The position numbers were made by a program, and so were the translations under genes. The notes below the pieces were generated by a model. The model saw only the letters and a list, made by a program, of their open reading frames with translations. It had not been told where the DNA came from and searched no databases. A stretch of DNA of 64,000 bases from HGM11368 sp051883395. GTDB taxonomy: Bacteria; Bacillota; Clostridia; Christensenellales; UBA3700. Position 1 is the first letter of the stretch; the number at the start of each line of letters is the position of its first letter. The stretch covers positions 1 to 64,000 of the forward strand of contig JBJETQ010000016.1 in NCBI GenBank assembly GCA_051883395.1, written 5' to 3'. Below are positions 16,859 to 25,697 of the stretch, in pieces.

Positions 16859-17935
16859 ATGAGAGTATACAATTTTTCGGCAGGTCCGTCAATGTTGCCG
16901 CTCGAAGTTCTTGAACAAGCACAAAAGGACTTTGTAGATTACTGCGGTTGCGGTATGAGCGTTACGGAAATGAGCCATCGTAGCAAATATTATGACGAGA
17001 TACATAAAGAATGTATCGCCCTTCTCAAAGAACTGATGAACGTACCAGAAGATTATGAAGTGTTGTTGGTTCAGGGCGGTGCGTCTACGCAGTTTGAAGC
17101 TATTCCGCTCAACCTGCTCAAAGATACGTCCGGCAAAGCCGACTATATCGTAACGGGCAACTTTGCAAAAAAAGCCTATAAAGAAGCTATTAAATTCGGT
17201 GATATTCATCTTGCCGCTTCTTCGGAAGACAAGACCTTTACTTATATCCCTAAAAACCCTGATTTGAGAGACGACAGCGTTTATACGTATATCTGCCAGA
17301 ACAACACCATCTTCGGCACAAGATATACCAAACTCCCTACTCTCAAAAGCGGTATTCTTGTAGCTGACGTTTCTTCCAACATTCTCAGCGAAAAAATGGA
17401 CGTAAGCAAATACGGCGTTATGTATGCAGGCGCACAGAAGAACGTTGCTCCCGCAGGCGTAACCATAGTTATTGTTCGCAAAGACCTTATTGGAGACGGT
17501 CAGGCTATTTGCCCTACGATGCTGAAATGGAAAACACAGGCAGAAGCCGGTAGCCTTTACAATACTCCGCCATGTTTTTCTATCTATATGGCAATGCTCA
17601 ATCTCAGATATCTCAAAAAGTTGGGCGGCGTAAGCGAAATTCAAAAAATCAACGAATACAAAGCAGGTCTTTTGTATGACTTTATCGACAACAGCACCTT
17701 CTATACCAACAACGTCAACAAGGAAGACCGTTCTTTGATGAACGTGCCTTTTGTTACGGGCGACAAGGATATGGACGCAAAATTTGTCAAGGAAGCCGGA
17801 GAAAACGGTCTGCTTTCCATCAAGGGACACAAGCTTGTGGGCGGAATGAGAGCTTCTATCTACAACGCTATGCCTGTTGAAGGCGTAAAATCCCTTATCG
17901 AATTTATGAAGAAATTTGAAATGGAAAACAAATAA
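16859..17935 (+). CDS. serC: Phosphoserine aminotransferase
   Basis: 358 residues, the normal length. Converts 3-phosphohydroxypyruvate and glutamate to phosphoserine in serine biosynthesis. It begins YNFSAGPSMLP, with EMSHRS, LVQGGASTQFE, and the PLP lysine in YAGAQKNVAPAG. It is followed after 9 bp by serA, so two steps of serine synthesis share one message; serB is not in the window. A 674-codon antisense frame across this pair is only a shadow. Confidence 0.97.
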   Translation: MRVYNFSAGPSMLPLEVLEQAQKDFVDYCGCGMSVTEMSHRSKYYDEIHKECIALLKELMNVPEDYEVLLVQGGASTQFEAIPLNLLKDTSGKADYIVTGNFAKKAYKEAIKFGDIHLAASSEDKTFTYIPKNPDLRDDSVYTYICQNNTIFGTRYTKLPTLKSGILVADVSSNILSEKMDVSKYGVMYAGAQKNVAPAGVTIVIVRKDLIGDGQAICPTMLKWKTQAEAGSLYNTPPCFSIYMAMLNLRYLKKLGGVSEIQKINEYKAGLLYDFIDNSTFYTNNVNKEDRSLMNVPFVTGDKDMDAKFVKEAGENGLLSIKGHKLVGGMRASIYNAMPVEGVKSLIEFMKKFEMENK

Positions 17936-17944
17936 GGAGATATT

Positions 17945-19105
17945 ATGTACAACGTTCTTAAACTCAACGAAATAAGTCCAAAAGTCGGTTCTATTTTGCA
18001 ATACAAGGACTACACCGTTTCTTCCGATTGCGCTCAACCCGACGCTATTATTCTGAGAAGCTTCAATATGCACGAATACGAAGTGCCTGCTTCCGTCAAA
18101 GCCGTGGCTCGTGCCGGCGCAGGCGTCAACAATATTCCGCTTGACAAAATGACGGAAAAAAATATCTGCGTATTCAACACCCCTGGCGCCAACGCAAACG
18201 CAGTAAAAGAACTGGTGATTTGCGCTTTGTTGCTCGGTTCGAGAAAAATTGTCGAAGGCATCAACTGGACTCAGGCTCTTAACACTCAGGAAGACGTAGC
18301 AAAGGCTGTGGAGAAAGGTAAAAAAGCATTTATCGGCAGAGAGCTGTATGGCAAAACTTTGGGCGTGGTCGGTCTCGGTGCAATAGGTAGATTGGTTGCC
18401 AACGCAGCCATCTCTCTCGGTATGAAAGTTATCGGTTACGACCCTTATCTCAACGTCAACGGCGCAATGTCGATAGACAGACACGTCGAATACGTCAACG
18501 ACCTGAGCAAGATTTACACCGACAGCGACTACATTACCCTGCACGTTCCTGCTACTGCAAGCACAAAAGGCAGCATCAACGCAGACACTATCTCTACAAT
18601 GAAAAGGGACGTAGTTATTATCAACTGCGCTCGTGCGGAACTGGTAGTAAACAAAGACATTATCGACGCCATTAAGTCGGGCAAAGTAAGCAGATATATT
18701 ACTGACCTGCCACAAAACGACCTTATCGGCATTGACAACGTCATCACTATTCCACATCTCGGCGCTTCTACTCCGGAAGCCGAAGATAACTGTGCAGTTA
18801 TGGCTGCAAGCCAGCTCAAAGATTATCTTGAAAACGGCAACGTGGTAAATAGCGTAAACTTCCCTAATGCAAGCGCACCTAGAATTACAAAATTCAGAAT
18901 AACCGTATTGCACAAAAACGTAGCAAACATGATTGCCAAAGCATCTTCCTTTATAGCAGACAGGGGTATCAACATCAACAATCTCGTATCTGCTTCCAGG
19001 GGAGAAATCGGATATATGATTATTGATATAGACGAAGACCTTCCTAATTCCGCTCTCGAAGAAATGCGTGGCGTAGAAGGATTTTTGGCTGTAAATAAAT
19101 TTTGA
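17945..19105 (+). CDS. serA: D-3-phosphoglycerate dehydrogenase
   Basis: 386 residues. The NAD-binding loop is GVVGLGAIG, with the catalytic Arg in INCARAE and the Glu/His region around GASTPEAEDN. A short C-terminal ACT domain (RGININNLVSASRG, IDIDED) would bind serine for feedback control. The ASB insertion of long SerA forms is absent. It has AAGGAG upstream and ends in a strong terminator. Confidence 0.96.
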   Translation: MYNVLKLNEISPKVGSILQYKDYTVSSDCAQPDAIILRSFNMHEYEVPASVKAVARAGAGVNNIPLDKMTEKNICVFNTPGANANAVKELVICALLLGSRKIVEGINWTQALNTQEDVAKAVEKGKKAFIGRELYGKTLGVVGLGAIGRLVANAAISLGMKVIGYDPYLNVNGAMSIDRHVEYVNDLSKIYTDSDYITLHVPATASTKGSINADTISTMKRDVVIINCARAELVVNKDIIDAIKSGKVSRYITDLPQNDLIGIDNVITIPHLGASTPEAEDNCAVMAASQLKDYLENGNVVNSVNFPNASAPRITKFRITVLHKNVANMIAKASSFIADRGININNLVSASRGEIGYMIIDIDEDLPNSALEEMRGVEGFLAVNKF

Positions 19106-19147
19106 TACTTGGTTTGAATTTATTTAAAAACTCAATACGTGTCGCAT

Positions 19148-19178
19148 AAAAATACTCGCTCGATGAGCGAGTATTTTT
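19148..19178. terminator. Bidirectional terminator between serA and MMPL gene
   Basis: 13-bp perfect stem (aaaaatactcgct / agcgagtattttt) with a 5-nt loop between convergent genes. A and T runs on both sides allow it to serve both. Confidence 0.92.
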
Positions 19179-19200
19179 ATGTTAAGAAAACAAATATATC

Positions 19201-21435
19201 TTAGGCTTGTTGACCTTCGCTATCCTGAACGGTAAGTTCCTGTTGCTCCTGCTTTGCCTGTTTTCTGAGTATTCTGGAAGCTCGTTTTCCTTCCTTTTTG
19301 AGCTTGCGATTGCCCGTCGTTACGACAAGCAAAGCAGGCAATACAAACAGTACAAGCAATCCGCTGATGACCGAGCCTCTTGCAATCATCATCGTTATTT
19401 CGCCCACTATTCTGTTGGACGTAACCAGAGCCACCGACAAGCAACAACCCGCCATAATCGCAACCGAAGTCAGTATCGATACTCCGCTATCCCGCAACGC
19501 CCTGTATGCCGCTTCTTTTGCCGGCATAACGTCCAGATATCGCTTGTATTTGACTGTGTACAAAATAGCGTAGTCTACCGTTGCGCCCAGCTCTATCGAA
19601 CTGATGATAATATAAGCCATAAAGTTGACGCTCTGTCCCATAATATAACTTATTGACAGATTGATAAAGATACCCAGTTCTATCACCGCAATAAGCAGCA
19701 CAGGCAGTTTAATCGACCTTAGCGCAATAATCAATACGGCAAAAATCATCAGAACGGAAACAATATTGACGACCATATTGTCTCTCGGCGTGATCTCTTT
19801 GAGATCTTCCACAGCCTGAGACATACCGGTAATATAATAGTTACCGCTACCGAAATTGTCGTCCAGCATAGCACGAATTTGCGCCAATGACTGACTTGCT
19901 TCTTCACTCTCGGCTTCGCAATCTACCATTATCGAATACATAGTATATCCGTTATTGGCAAAGTTGGACGCCATGTCGAAGCCAGACGGAAGCGAAATAT
20001 TGTTTTCAAGCATCATTCCCAGCAAATTGCCGTAATTCTCCGGAATCATGGAATATAAGCCAAGCGTTGCCGTTATGTTGTCCATCGTTTTGAGCTGGTC
20101 AAGAAAAGCGTAGTTCTTGGTAGCGTTGACAGGAACAATGACTATAACTGAATTGCTCATACTGTCTACGGTCTGCTCTATCTCCGTTTTTTCTCCGTCG
20201 TCGTAAGTAAACTTGATATAGCTCAGATTGAGCTTGCTTTGCATTATTACGCAAGGAACAATGAGCAACAGCGCAACTATTACTATGATTTTGCGGTTTC
20301 TGACAGAAAAACTTGCTACGCTTTTGAGCTTTGGAAGATATATCTTGTGCGTCGTCTTTTTGTGCAGTTTGGTCATAACCAACATGAGACATGGTTGAAC
20401 AATGATGACTGTTATCAGACTCAAAAATACGCCCTTTGCCAGCACTAGACCAAGGTCTGCGCCTATCTCAAATTTCATGAAAAACAGCGCAAGAAAACCA
20501 AATACGGTTGTCAATGCAGAAGACGATATAGTAGCAAACGTCTTTGGTATTGCTCTCTCCATAGCGAGAGTTTCGTCCAGCGTTTTCTGACATTCTTCCG
20601 CATAGGCGTGCATAAGGAATATTGCATAGTCCATTGACAAACCCAGCTGCAATATTGCAGAAGACGCAAAAGTAACTACCGATACGCTAGGCAAAATTAT
20701 GTTGGTACCCATATTGATAAGTATGGATATGCCGAGCGTAAGCATAAATATAAACGGCTCTACCAGCGACGTAGTCGTGCAAAGCAGAATGATAAACATT
20801 ACCAACACGGCGACCAATATGTACTTCCATATTTCACCTATGGTAGAGTCAAATATTTCTCTCGTCATCTGCGTGCTGCCGCCTATCGCATGTTCGTAGT
20901 CTTTGAGTATTTCGTTGTCAATTTTTTCTATCAGCCCCAGAGCTTCGTCGCTCGACGTAGGCACGTTGAGTTGAAGCATGACCATATAATTGCCCTTCTG
21001 AAGCTTGGTTTCTTCTGTAAAAGGTTCCCCTTCTTGTCTCTTAGGATAAAAAAGATTAAGCACGTCTTCATTACTGCTCAATCCTGCAACCACGTCGGAC
21101 ATTGCACCGCCGTTTTCAACCATATCCAATATCATTCCAAGCCAGATAACTCCGCCGTCCTTGATGCCTTGCTCTGCCTTTATCTGGTCGGTTATCTGAA
21201 CCATAGTAGCATAATCGACGTCGGCTACGCCAATGATTGCATCGCCCTGCATATCAAAGTTTTCTCGCATGAAATTCATACCTTCAGTCATATCGTAACC
21301 GTCAGGAAGATAAGACAAAATATCGGAATTGACGTTGACGTAAAGCATGGCAACAACAGATGCTATCACAAGCAACGCTGCCAGTCCCAATATCAAAATT
21401 TTGTGCTTGACGATAAATTTAGCAACCTTTTTCAT
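19201..21435 (-). CDS. MMPL/RND family membrane transporter
   Basis: 744 residues with two repeats of one leading membrane helix, a large extracytoplasmic domain and a cluster of helices (about residues 10-32 and 210-345, then 385-405 and 555-720). QLGLSMDYAIFLMHAY and ELGATVDYAILYTVKYK are the paired conserved helices whose Asp residues carry protons. The family exports lipids, drugs or siderophores by proton antiport; substrate is unknown here. The C-terminus is charged and Gln-rich. No ribosome site is clear before the ATG. A single-gene unit. Confidence 0.85.
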   Translation of the reverse strand: MKKVAKFIVKHKILILGLAALLVIASVVAMLYVNVNSDILSYLPDGYDMTEGMNFMRENFDMQGDAIIGVADVDYATMVQITDQIKAEQGIKDGGVIWLGMILDMVENGGAMSDVVAGLSSNEDVLNLFYPKRQEGEPFTEETKLQKGNYMVMLQLNVPTSSDEALGLIEKIDNEILKDYEHAIGGSTQMTREIFDSTIGEIWKYILVAVLVMFIILLCTTTSLVEPFIFMLTLGISILINMGTNIILPSVSVVTFASSAILQLGLSMDYAIFLMHAYAEECQKTLDETLAMERAIPKTFATISSSALTTVFGFLALFFMKFEIGADLGLVLAKGVFLSLITVIIVQPCLMLVMTKLHKKTTHKIYLPKLKSVASFSVRNRKIIVIVALLLIVPCVIMQSKLNLSYIKFTYDDGEKTEIEQTVDSMSNSVIVIVPVNATKNYAFLDQLKTMDNITATLGLYSMIPENYGNLLGMMLENNISLPSGFDMASNFANNGYTMYSIMVDCEAESEEASQSLAQIRAMLDDNFGSGNYYITGMSQAVEDLKEITPRDNMVVNIVSVLMIFAVLIIALRSIKLPVLLIAVIELGIFINLSISYIMGQSVNFMAYIIISSIELGATVDYAILYTVKYKRYLDVMPAKEAAYRALRDSGVSILTSVAIMAGCCLSVALVTSNRIVGEITMMIARGSVISGLLVLFVLPALLVVTTGNRKLKKEGKRASRILRKQAKQEQQELTVQDSEGQQA

Positions 21436-21635
21436 ACTGATATTTTATTATAAAATTTTTGCTTTGTAAATGCTAAACGGTGCATTATGCAACACCTTTA
21501 CAAAGAATTTACACCCTACGCTTTTAAAAAGTTTTTTATTGCCGATTGCAAAATTTTTGACAATATTTTAATAGTAATTTTGCTTGAAATTGTCCAAAAA
21601 CAGACCAAACAAGCCATTTGGTCCACAATAAAAAA
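21436..21635. other. Intergenic region upstream of MMPL gene
   Basis: About 200 A+T-rich bases with no gene. A TATAAT near 21448-21453 (minus) could be the -10 of the MMPL gene, but its -35 is poor. A short inverted repeat, ggtg...cacc around gcattatgc, lies near 21480-21497. Confidence 0.35.
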
Positions 21636-21669
21636 CACGCTGCTATCCGCTTGTACAAATAGCAACGTG
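21636..21669 (-). terminator. Intrinsic terminator of pckG
   Basis: 11-bp stem with one wobble pair (minus strand CACGTTGCTAT / ATAGCAGCGTG), 12-nt loop, followed by six U. It lies about 48 bp past the pckG stop. Confidence 0.8.
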
Positions 21670-21716
21670 CAATAGTATTTTATTGTCTGCACGCATAGCG
21701 TGCGCATAAAGACAAA

Positions 21717-23492
21717 TTACTTGTTGAGTCTGTCGATAAGTTCGTCAGCTTGCTTAGCAAGTTCTGCAGGGAGTCTGTCGCCAAAGGTCTCGTAGAATTC
21801 TTTGATGCCTTCTGCTTCTTTCTTCCAAGCTTCCTTGTCAACTTTGAGAATATCGGCAAGCGTCTCTCTTGAAAAGTCAAGTCCTTCGAGATTGATGTCT
21901 TCAGGATTAGGAACGTATCCGATAGGAGTTTCAACTGCGTCAACTTCGCCGGCGATACGTTTGAGCATCCAGTCAAGAACACGCATATTGTCGCCAAAGC
22001 CCGGCCAGATGAAGTGTCCTTCTTCGTCTGTTCTGAACCAGTTGACGTTGAAGAATTTAGGCTGTTTGTCCTTGTCTACCGTATTGCCCATATCGAGCCA
22101 ATGTTGGAAATAATCTCCCATGTGGTATCCGCAGAATGGACGCATAGCCATTGGGTCTCTTCTTACTACGCCGACTGCTCCGGTAGCTGCGGCAGTAGTC
22201 TCGGAACCCATGATAGAGCCAACGAATACGCCGTTTTCCCAGCTTCTTGCCTGATATACGAGTGGCACGGTTGTTGGACGACGACCACCAAAGATGAATG
22301 CGCTGATTGGCACTCCGGCAGGATTTTCAAACTCAGAGCTGATGCATGGGCAGTTGACAGCCGGAGCTGTAAATCTGCTGTTTGGATGTGCGCCCTTTTC
22401 GGTAGAAGTCTGACCGTTCCATGGGTTGCCCTTCCAGTCGATTGCATTGACAGGTGGGTTTTTGTCAAGACCTTCCCACCATACAGTATTGTTTTCGAGA
22501 TTGAGAGCAACGTTGGTGAAAATGGTGTTTTTCATAGTAGCGGCGAGAGCGTTAGGATTGGACTTTTTGTTAGTTCCAGGTGCAACGCCGAAGAAGCCGT
22601 TTTCTGGGTTGATAGCATAAAGTCTGCCGTCAGGTCCTTTCTTAATCCAAGCGATGTCGTCGCCTACGGTAAATACTCTATATCCTTGTGCAAGATATCC
22701 TTGTGGTGGAATGAGCATTGCAAGGTTGGTCTTGCCGCATGCAGATGGGAATGCAGCAGCCATATATACGATTTCTTTGTTAGGCTTTTCGATACCGAGA
22801 ATGAGCATATGTTCTGCCATCCACATTTCGTTTTTGCCTTGATAAGAAGCGATACGCAATGCAAAGCACTTTTTGCCGAGCAATACGTTGCCGCCGTAAG
22901 CGCTGTTGACGGATATAATTGCATTGTCCTCAGGGAATTGGCAGATATATCTGTTCTCAGGGTCAACGTCGCATTTTGCGTGAGTTCCTCTTACGAAATC
23001 GTTGCTGTCGCCGAGTGCGTCAAGCACTTCTTTGCCGACACGGGTCATAATTCTCATGTTGAGTACAACGTAAATCGAGTCGGTAACTTCGATACCTATC
23101 TTGGAAATAGGTCCGCCCACAGGTCCCATAGAGAAAGGAATAACGTACATGGTGTTGCCCTTGTATGCGCCGTCGAGAATGCTTTCGAGTTTAGCATAAG
23201 CTTCGGTAGGATTCCACCAGTTGTTGGTAGGTCCGCAGTCCTTTTCGTCTCTCGAACAAATAAAGGTTCTGTTTTCTACACGTGCAACGTCGTTTTCTTT
23301 GGTTCTGTGAAGCAAACAGCCTGGGAGCAAATCCTGATTGAGTTCAATCATCTCACCGCTGGCAATAGCTTCTTTGGTAAGCTCGTCGTATTGAGCCTGT
23401 TCTCCGGTAATCCAGACTACTTTACCTGCTCCAACGAGTTTTGCTCTGCTGTTAACAAAGTCCAAAACTTGTTTGTTTGTTGTCATTTCCAT
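21717..23492 (-). CDS. pckG: Phosphoenolpyruvate carboxykinase (GTP)
   Basis: 591 residues, matching the GTP-dependent class rather than the ATP-dependent PckA (about 530). It interconverts oxaloacetate and PEP, in fermenters often in the carboxylating direction. The P-loop is FPSACGKTN, with GDDIAWI for metal binding and FGGRRPTTVPLVYQ typical of the GTP family. A consensus promoter lies 45 bp upstream and AAGGAG precedes the ATG. Confidence 0.97.
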   Translation of the reverse strand: MEMTTNKQVLDFVNSRAKLVGAGKVVWITGEQAQYDELTKEAIASGEMIELNQDLLPGCLLHRTKENDVARVENRTFICSRDEKDCGPTNNWWNPTEAYAKLESILDGAYKGNTMYVIPFSMGPVGGPISKIGIEVTDSIYVVLNMRIMTRVGKEVLDALGDSNDFVRGTHAKCDVDPENRYICQFPEDNAIISVNSAYGGNVLLGKKCFALRIASYQGKNEMWMAEHMLILGIEKPNKEIVYMAAAFPSACGKTNLAMLIPPQGYLAQGYRVFTVGDDIAWIKKGPDGRLYAINPENGFFGVAPGTNKKSNPNALAATMKNTIFTNVALNLENNTVWWEGLDKNPPVNAIDWKGNPWNGQTSTEKGAHPNSRFTAPAVNCPCISSEFENPAGVPISAFIFGGRRPTTVPLVYQARSWENGVFVGSIMGSETTAAATGAVGVVRRDPMAMRPFCGYHMGDYFQHWLDMGNTVDKDKQPKFFNVNWFRTDEEGHFIWPGFGDNMRVLDWMLKRIAGEVDAVETPIGYVPNPEDINLEGLDFSRETLADILKVDKEAWKKEAEGIKEFYETFGDRLPAELAKQADELIDRLNK

Positions 23493-23536
23493 ATCATATC
23501 TCCTTGTTAAAATAATATCAATTTTCGGTTATGCCT

Positions 23537-23565
23537 ATTATATCAAATAACGCCGTCGTTGGCAA
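23537..23565 (-). promoter_or_regulatory. Promoter of pckG
   Basis: TTGCCA at 23560-23565, 17-bp spacer, perfect TATAAT at 23537-23542. Confidence 0.8.
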
Positions 23566-23751
23566 CAAATATAAAACACATTTTGATTATTTACGCAATT
23601 TTTGCTTTATAATATCGATTATTTATATTATATAGATTTTTCTGACAAAACGTGTATTTATAGACTGCCCTAGCATTGTTTATTTGCAGAATTTGATTGC
23701 AGATTGAGCCGAAAACGACTAAAACATACAAAGATTGATTAAAAAAATAGA

Positions 23752-23875
23752 TTTGGCGGCTCAGATGCAAGCAAGATAAGGAAAAAGGCAGCTTTATCGA
23801 AGCGAGCGTACTAGGCGTACGTGAGCTAGAAAAGTTGCCTTTTGCACAGTTTTGCGAAGTATATCTACCGCCAAA
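23752..23875. repeat. Long palindromic element, possible dispersed repeat
   Basis: A 124-base element with an outer 8-bp inverted repeat (TTTGGCGG / CCGCCAAA). A 53-base inner hairpin lies at 23787-23839: ggcagcttt pairs with aaagttgcc (one wobble), then the arms close on gcgtac-taggc-gtacgt. It abuts the stop codon of the gene at 23878, and on that strand CCGCCAAA is followed by a run of seven U, so it may act as its terminator. The layout resembles a REP- or MITE-like unit. No second copy was seen in this window. The rest of 23566-23751 holds nothing recognisable. Confidence 0.6.
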
Positions 23876-23877
23876 AG

Positions 23878-24594
23878 TCAGATGACGGCAAAAGATTCCA
23901 GAATATTTCTCAAAGACTTGACGTAAGATTTGAGCGGACGATAGCTTTCAAAAATGCTGTCGAGTCCGAGCCAGACGACTTTTATCATACGGGAATTGCT
24001 CATTTCGACAGAATAATAGAAACCTTCCAGCATGGTCATATAGTCCGCTCTCTTTTTTTCTTTGAGAGTACGGTCGGACATGACGACTTCTTTCATTGCC
24101 GAGATGTATGGGTATATCTGCTCTTTGATGTTGTCGGAGAGCGGAAGGTCTTTGACTGACGTAGAGTCGGGAGTTTCTTCCTGATCTTCTTCGTCAAGAA
24201 TTATGGCAAAAGCTTCGACGTAAGGTTCTATGACGCTCTTGCAGAACAGTTTGTAGCCTTCTTCGTAATCGGACACGCCGAAATATTTGATAAAAAACGC
24301 ATTGAGATTGAGTTGATTGCGGTCGGCTTCAAACAACATTCCCGTAACGAGTGCAACTATCTTCTTTTTTGAAGACGGCAAGCGAAAACTTGCGCCGGAT
24401 GTAGCCAGTTCAAATTCTTCACGATAATTGAAACCTTGATTGCATTTTGCTACAAAATCCATAAGACACGGCGTAGCGGCAACGTATCTTAGCAAACGCA
24501 TAATATAGTTGCCCGACATTATGTACTTGCTTGCCGTAATCTCACGACATCTCATTGTAAAAATCTGATAGGCTTGTTGTGTTTCTGCGTTCAT
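23878..24594 (-). CDS. Unknown 238-residue soluble protein
   Basis: I do not recognise the family. It has no signal peptide or clear membrane segment. It looks largely helical, with an acidic linker (ILDEEDQEETPDSTS) near residue 145 and a C-terminal helical region. AAGGAG lies before the ATG and codon use resembles its neighbours, so it is very likely expressed. It stands alone between pckG and the divergently oriented Crh-like gene, and its stop touches a long palindromic element. Confidence 0.7.
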   Translation of the reverse strand: MNAETQQAYQIFTMRCREITASKYIMSGNYIMRLLRYVAATPCLMDFVAKCNQGFNYREEFELATSGASFRLPSSKKKIVALVTGMLFEADRNQLNLNAFFIKYFGVSDYEEGYKLFCKSVIEPYVEAFAIILDEEDQEETPDSTSVKDLPLSDNIKEQIYPYISAMKEVVMSDRTLKEKKRADYMTMLEGFYYSVEMSNSRMIKVVWLGLDSIFESYRPLKSYVKSLRNILESFAVI

Positions 24595-24676
24595 AGTAAC
24601 TCCTTGTATTTTATTATAAAATAAAGAAACAAAATAATCAACAAAAATTTATTGACAAGGGCTTTGTAGTATTTTA

Positions 24677-24705
24677 TTGCATTTTGTGCGATAATGTATT
24701 ATAAT
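24677..24705 (+). promoter_or_regulatory. Promoter of Crh-like/DUF4364 genes
   Basis: TTGCAT at 24677-24682, 17-bp spacer, perfect TATAAT at 24700-24705. The leader is about 23 nt with GGAG before the ATG. Confidence 0.65.
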
Positions 24706-24734
24706 AATCATAATCATAATTTTGGAGATATAAT

Positions 24735-24962
24735 ATGAAATCGGTATCGGTTTTACTCAACACCACGGACAACGTAAAAAGTTTTGTAGAATTGCTGACA
24801 AAATACGACTATGAAATGGATTTGCGAAGCGGCAGATACGTCGTTGACGCCAAGTCTATTCTCGGCATCTTCTCTCTCGATCTCAACAAACCGGTAGTCT
24901 TGGAGATATATGCTGACGAATGCGACGAATTGTTGCAAAATCTCAAACCTTATATCAATTGA
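24735..24962 (+). CDS. HPr-like protein lacking the active-site His (Crh-like)
   Basis: 75 residues with the HPr fold pattern. The regulatory serine region is kept (VVDAKSILGIFSLDL, Ser41, equivalent to HPr Ser46). The phosphorylatable His15 with its xHARP motif is replaced by NTTDNVKSF, so it cannot carry phosphate from Enzyme I. This is the situation in B. subtilis Crh, which HprK phosphorylates to co-regulate CcpA. hprK lies 1 kb away on the opposite strand. It is therefore probably regulatory, but Ser41 phosphorylation is inference. Confidence 0.78.
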   Translation: MKSVSVLLNTTDNVKSFVELLTKYDYEMDLRSGRYVVDAKSILGIFSLDLNKPVVLEIYADECDELLQNLKPYIN

Positions 24963-24966
24963 CGTT

Positions 24967-25485
24967 ATGTTTGACCAACAATCAATAAACAAACTTATCC
25001 TGTTGTATATCTTCGATAAGATGGACGTGCCTTTGCAGGAAAATATCATCGTCGAGATGGCAACCGAAAACAACTGGATAAACTATATGGAATGTAAAGA
25101 AAGTCTTGCCGACCTGATCAAGACCAGTTTTGTCGCAAACATTTCTCCAAGGAGCAGCACTCCGAGATATACGATTACCAGCGACGGACGAGAATGTCTC
25201 AATCATTTTTATACCAACATAAATTCTTCGGTCAGAGACGATATCACCGAAAATATCAAAGTCAACCGAATGAAATATCGCAAAAAGCAGGACTATTTTT
25301 CCGATTATTACAAAAACGCAGACGGCACCTATACCGTCATACTCAAAATCGAATCTAACACAATGCCGCTTATGGAATTGAAACTCAATATCCAAAACCG
25401 CAATACAGCTAAATGGATATTCAAAAACTGGGCGGACAAAGCCCCTATGATTTACGAATTTATACAGGAAAATCTTGTTGAATAA
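24967..25485 (+). CDS. DUF4364 family protein
   Basis: 172 residues from MFDQQSINKLILLYIFDKMD. It looks like an N-terminal winged-helix domain (NIIVEMATENNWINYMECKESLADLIK, then a wing at PRYTITSDGRECL) with an alpha/beta C-terminal part. The family is common in Clostridia and is presumed to bind DNA, with unknown targets. Its ATG is 4 nt after the Crh-like stop and lacks a ribosome site, so translation should be coupled to it. A longer frame overlapping the previous gene is unlikely. Confidence 0.82.
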   Translation: MFDQQSINKLILLYIFDKMDVPLQENIIVEMATENNWINYMECKESLADLIKTSFVANISPRSSTPRYTITSDGRECLNHFYTNINSSVRDDITENIKVNRMKYRKKQDYFSDYYKNADGTYTVILKIESNTMPLMELKLNIQNRNTAKWIFKNWADKAPMIYEFIQENLVE

Positions 25486-25509
25486 AAAGCATGCTCGACG
25501 CATGCTTTT
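25485..25509. terminator. Bidirectional terminator between DUF4364 and hprK operon
   Basis: 10-bp perfect stem (aaaagcatgc / gcatgctttt) with a 5-nt loop between two convergent transcription units. Confidence 0.85.
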
Positions 25510-25513
25510 GTTT

Positions 25514-25693
25514 TTACCAATCTTCTTTGTGAGATAGTTTGATATCGGTATAAAATTCTTTGTACTTACGTTTGAAAGCTTCGGGATCGGACTCGTAATC
25601 TTCGGCTTCGTAGAGAGAACAAAACTCTGCGAATATATCGTCGCAATCTTCGTCCAGTTTTTCTGCAAGTTTCATCATTTCATAATTGGTCAT
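25514..25693 (-). CDS. 59-residue acidic protein downstream of hprK
   Basis: Short open frame starting MTNYEMMKLAEKLDEDCDD and ending SHKEDW. It is strongly charged, with many Asp and Glu before a basic KRKYKEF segment. CGGAGTAA gives a good ribosome site, and it begins 4 nt after the hprK stop and ends at a terminator, so it is the last gene of the hprK operon. I recognise no family. Confidence 0.7.
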   Translation of the reverse strand: MTNYEMMKLAEKLDEDCDDIFAEFCSLYEAEDYESDPEAFKRKYKEFYTDIKLSHKEDW

Positions 25694-25697
25694 AATA

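Noticed and set aside
16889..18913. 674-codon open frame on the minus strand
   Set aside because: It lies antisense to serC and serA, which have full family motifs, ribosome sites and a promoter. The translation is Cys/Phe/Val-rich with no domain.
22014..23510. 498-codon open frame on the plus strand
   Set aside because: Antisense shadow of pckG with no motif or ribosome site.
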